A program made the position numbers and the translations under genes. A stretch of DNA of 64,000 bases, taken from assembly GCA_958296045.1 (NCBI GenBank), contig CATQHT010000003.1:1437246-1501245 (forward strand). The letters run 5' to 3'. This document shows, one piece after another, positions 62,512-64,000 of the stretch; within the stretch, counting starts at the first letter, position 1, and each line of letters starts with the position of its first letter. A model generated the notes under the pieces. The model was not told the origin of the DNA, did no database searches, and saw only the letters and a list, made by a program, of their open reading frames with translations. This DNA is from Rhodothermales bacterium (GTDB lineage Bacteria > Bacteroidota > Rhodothermia > Rhodothermales > Bin80).

Positions 62512-63786
62512 ATGAAGAACACTGTCTTTGCGCTGATCGCATCCTTGGCTCTGGTGTTTGTCACCGTGCCGCAGGCCGCCCACGGTCAGGGGGCGCGTGA
62601 CCTGGACCCGGAATCGGCGATGCACTATACCCTGTACTTCGAGAACTTCAAGGCAAAGAACTACGTCGACGCACTGCCAAACCTTCACTGGCTCCTGGAG
62701 AATGATCCAGGGTTCCACCGCAATAAGGATCAGAACTTTGATCGCGCCGTGGTGATCTACGGAGCGCTCGCGGAGGCGGAAGAGGAACCGGCGCAGAAGC
62801 GGGTCTATCTGGATAGCGCATTGGCAATTCTGGACCGCGCCATACCGGTGCTGCAAAGCATTGAAGCCGAGGTGGATCCCTTCGAGTGGGTATTGCGCAA
62901 AGGGCGCTTCATACAGCAGCATATCGGCGCACTCGACGACCGTAAAGAAGAAGCCATCGAAGCCTATTGGGAATGCTACCGCTTGGATGCGTCAACGCTG
63001 GATCCATACTACCTGGATGTGCTCGTGGGGGACCTGTACACGAAAGGGGATCTGGGCGGCGCACTGGACTTGCTGCGGGAACTCAATGACACACGCGGCG
63101 AGGAAATCGGCGTCAAAGGGCTGGTTGCCAAATACTTTACGGTGATTCCGCCTACGGAGCAGATCGGGTTTTTGGAAGAACAGCTGAAGGCTAAGCCGGG
63201 GGATCCAGAACTCACCGTGCAGCTTTTTGAGCTGTATCAGCAGGAAGCCTATCACGACGAGATGTTAGCACTAGCGCCTCAGATTCTGGCGCTGGATCCA
63301 AAGCCCAATGTGCTGCGCCTGGTATCGAAGATGTATCTCGAAGATGGCAATGCGGAAGAAGCTATGGCGGTCTTCGAACAGCTGAAAGCGCTGCCAGACG
63401 TGGAGATTGTGGCCGAAGACCTCCACAACATGGGTATTGCGCACCAAGACCAGGAGAGCTTTGGGCAGGCCGCATCGTTTTACCGCCAGTCTCTGGAACT
63501 GGACCCTGAGTACTCGGCGGCAAGATTGGCTATTGCCAACCTCTATGCCACGGCGGCCTCCACATGCGGCATCGAAGGCCGCGAGCAGGCCGCGGTATTC
63601 TGGCTCATTGCCGATGCCTACAGCCGGGCTGGCGACGCCGCGGGGGCTGCGCGCATGAAGACCGCGTTCCCTACCGCAGAAGACATCTTCTACGTCAAGA
63701 AATGGACTGAGGGAGAGTCAACGCAGGTCAGCTACTCGTGCCGCGGCCTGACGATCAGTGGTACCACTACGGTACGTCAGCAGTAG
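62512..63786 (+). CDS. Exported TPR protein, 424 aa
   Basis: From ATG 62512: signal peptide (FALIASLALVFVTVPQAAHG), then helical tetratricopeptide repeats (YFENFKAKNYVDALPNLHWL, DLHNMGIAHQDQESFGQAAS and FYRQSLELDPEYSAARLAIA are clear units). Lys, Asp and Glu are abundant between helices. It follows the porin gene directly (50 bp from the porin stop) and is probably part of the same unit, so a periplasmic scaffolding role for an envelope complex is plausible. Exact function is unknown. Confidence 0.88.
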   Translation: MKNTVFALIASLALVFVTVPQAAHGQGARDLDPESAMHYTLYFENFKAKNYVDALPNLHWLLENDPGFHRNKDQNFDRAVVIYGALAEAEEEPAQKRVYLDSALAILDRAIPVLQSIEAEVDPFEWVLRKGRFIQQHIGALDDRKEEAIEAYWECYRLDASTLDPYYLDVLVGDLYTKGDLGGALDLLRELNDTRGEEIGVKGLVAKYFTVIPPTEQIGFLEEQLKAKPGDPELTVQLFELYQQEAYHDEMLALAPQILALDPKPNVLRLVSKMYLEDGNAEEAMAVFEQLKALPDVEIVAEDLHNMGIAHQDQESFGQAASFYRQSLELDPEYSAARLAIANLYATAASTCGIEGREQAAVFWLIADAYSRAGDAAGAARMKTAFPTAEDIFYVKKWTEGESTQVSYSCRGLTISGTTTVRQQ

Positions 63787-64000
63787 CCGACAACCCGCAG
63801 TCTTCTGGCATCGCTCACCGCGCGGCGCCGACGTCGGTCAGCAACGGAAAGGAAGGCGCTATCGGATGGTGCCTCCTCCTGTGTGCGCAGTACTATGGGC
63901 AAGCACTCGTATCTTGAGGGGTCTTGCGCGTTCGGTGTGCCTCGATGATGGCACCCACAGGGGACGCTTGGCCCTCGTTTTCTACTTTTCCCTTGCCCAG
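63787..64000. other. Downstream flank to the window edge
   Basis: No gene start can be supported. An ATG-led frame near 63945 runs off the edge but is too short to judge. Confidence 0.3.

Noticed and set aside
1-64000. CRISPR array
   Set aside because: No regularly spaced direct repeats with unique spacers were seen anywhere; no cas genes.

Overview
The window looks like a chromosomal segment of a Rhodothermota/Bacteroidota-type bacterium. The evidence is gene content and order: an F-type ATPase operon preceded by DUF721, M23 peptidase, bactofilin and atpZ genes and lacking atpD/atpC; a NagB/PIG-L fusion; a short glycogen-synthase-like protein followed by a DUF4270 lipoprotein, a FadL-like porin and a TPR protein; and a class III aminotransferase of the type I recall from Bacteroidota. 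GC is fairly high and recognisable Shine-Dalgarno sites are scarce. The genome is heavily loaded with insertion sequences, many of them broken, and carries many gene remnants and long ORF-poor stretches.

Layout. 1-391: start of a minus-strand DUF499 ATPase gene (anti-phage-associated family), cut by the window edge. 400-1435: remnants (IS66 tnpA start, DUF4338-like gene with an in-frame stop). 1.7-4.0 kb: two Sel1-repeat genes. 4.5-11 kb: metabolic locus with a WYL regulator, TRAP permeases DctQ/DctM, a TakP-like TRAP binding protein, an SDR and a class III aminotransferase. 11.8-14.7 kb: ZnuD-like TonB receptor with His/Asp/Glu-rich repeats behind a small Cys/His-containing protein. 14.7-17.2 kb: graveyard (creatininase pseudogene, serine-recombinase tail, IS21 istA remnant). 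18.2-21.8 kb: ThuA-like protein and a large BamA-like outer-membrane protein.

22.4-31.3 kb: transposon cluster. An IS66 element is interrupted by an ISDol1-like IS with an exact 9-bp target duplication; an IS256 element has a second, catalytically dead transposase paralogue coupled to the active one; there are also IS66 debris and an IS30 pseudogene. 31.6-44.4 kb: FGGY kinase, two tRNA-Ser genes, and the atp operon, which is split between atpI-like and atpZ by about 3.8 kb holding a DDE transposase and non-coding DNA. 44.5-47.7 kb: second ISDol1-like copy, itself interrupted by an IS110/IS1111-type element, and inserted into the first codons of gluQ; the IS end supplies a new in-frame start. 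48.7-52.2 kb: TolC-like gene, then a tnpB pseudogene interrupted by a degenerate group II intron. 52.7-54.7 kb: IS1634-type element. 55.4-63.8 kb: DUF1080 protein, MsrA, NagB/PIG-L, and the glycogen-synthase-like, DUF4270, porin and TPR cluster.

The housekeeping genes are mostly intact, and insertions fall in or beside them without clearly destroying them (gluQ, atp operon). The best candidates for something undescribed are the two-gene IS256 element at 26.98-29.25 kb and the IS-supplied gluQ start at 47.7 kb.
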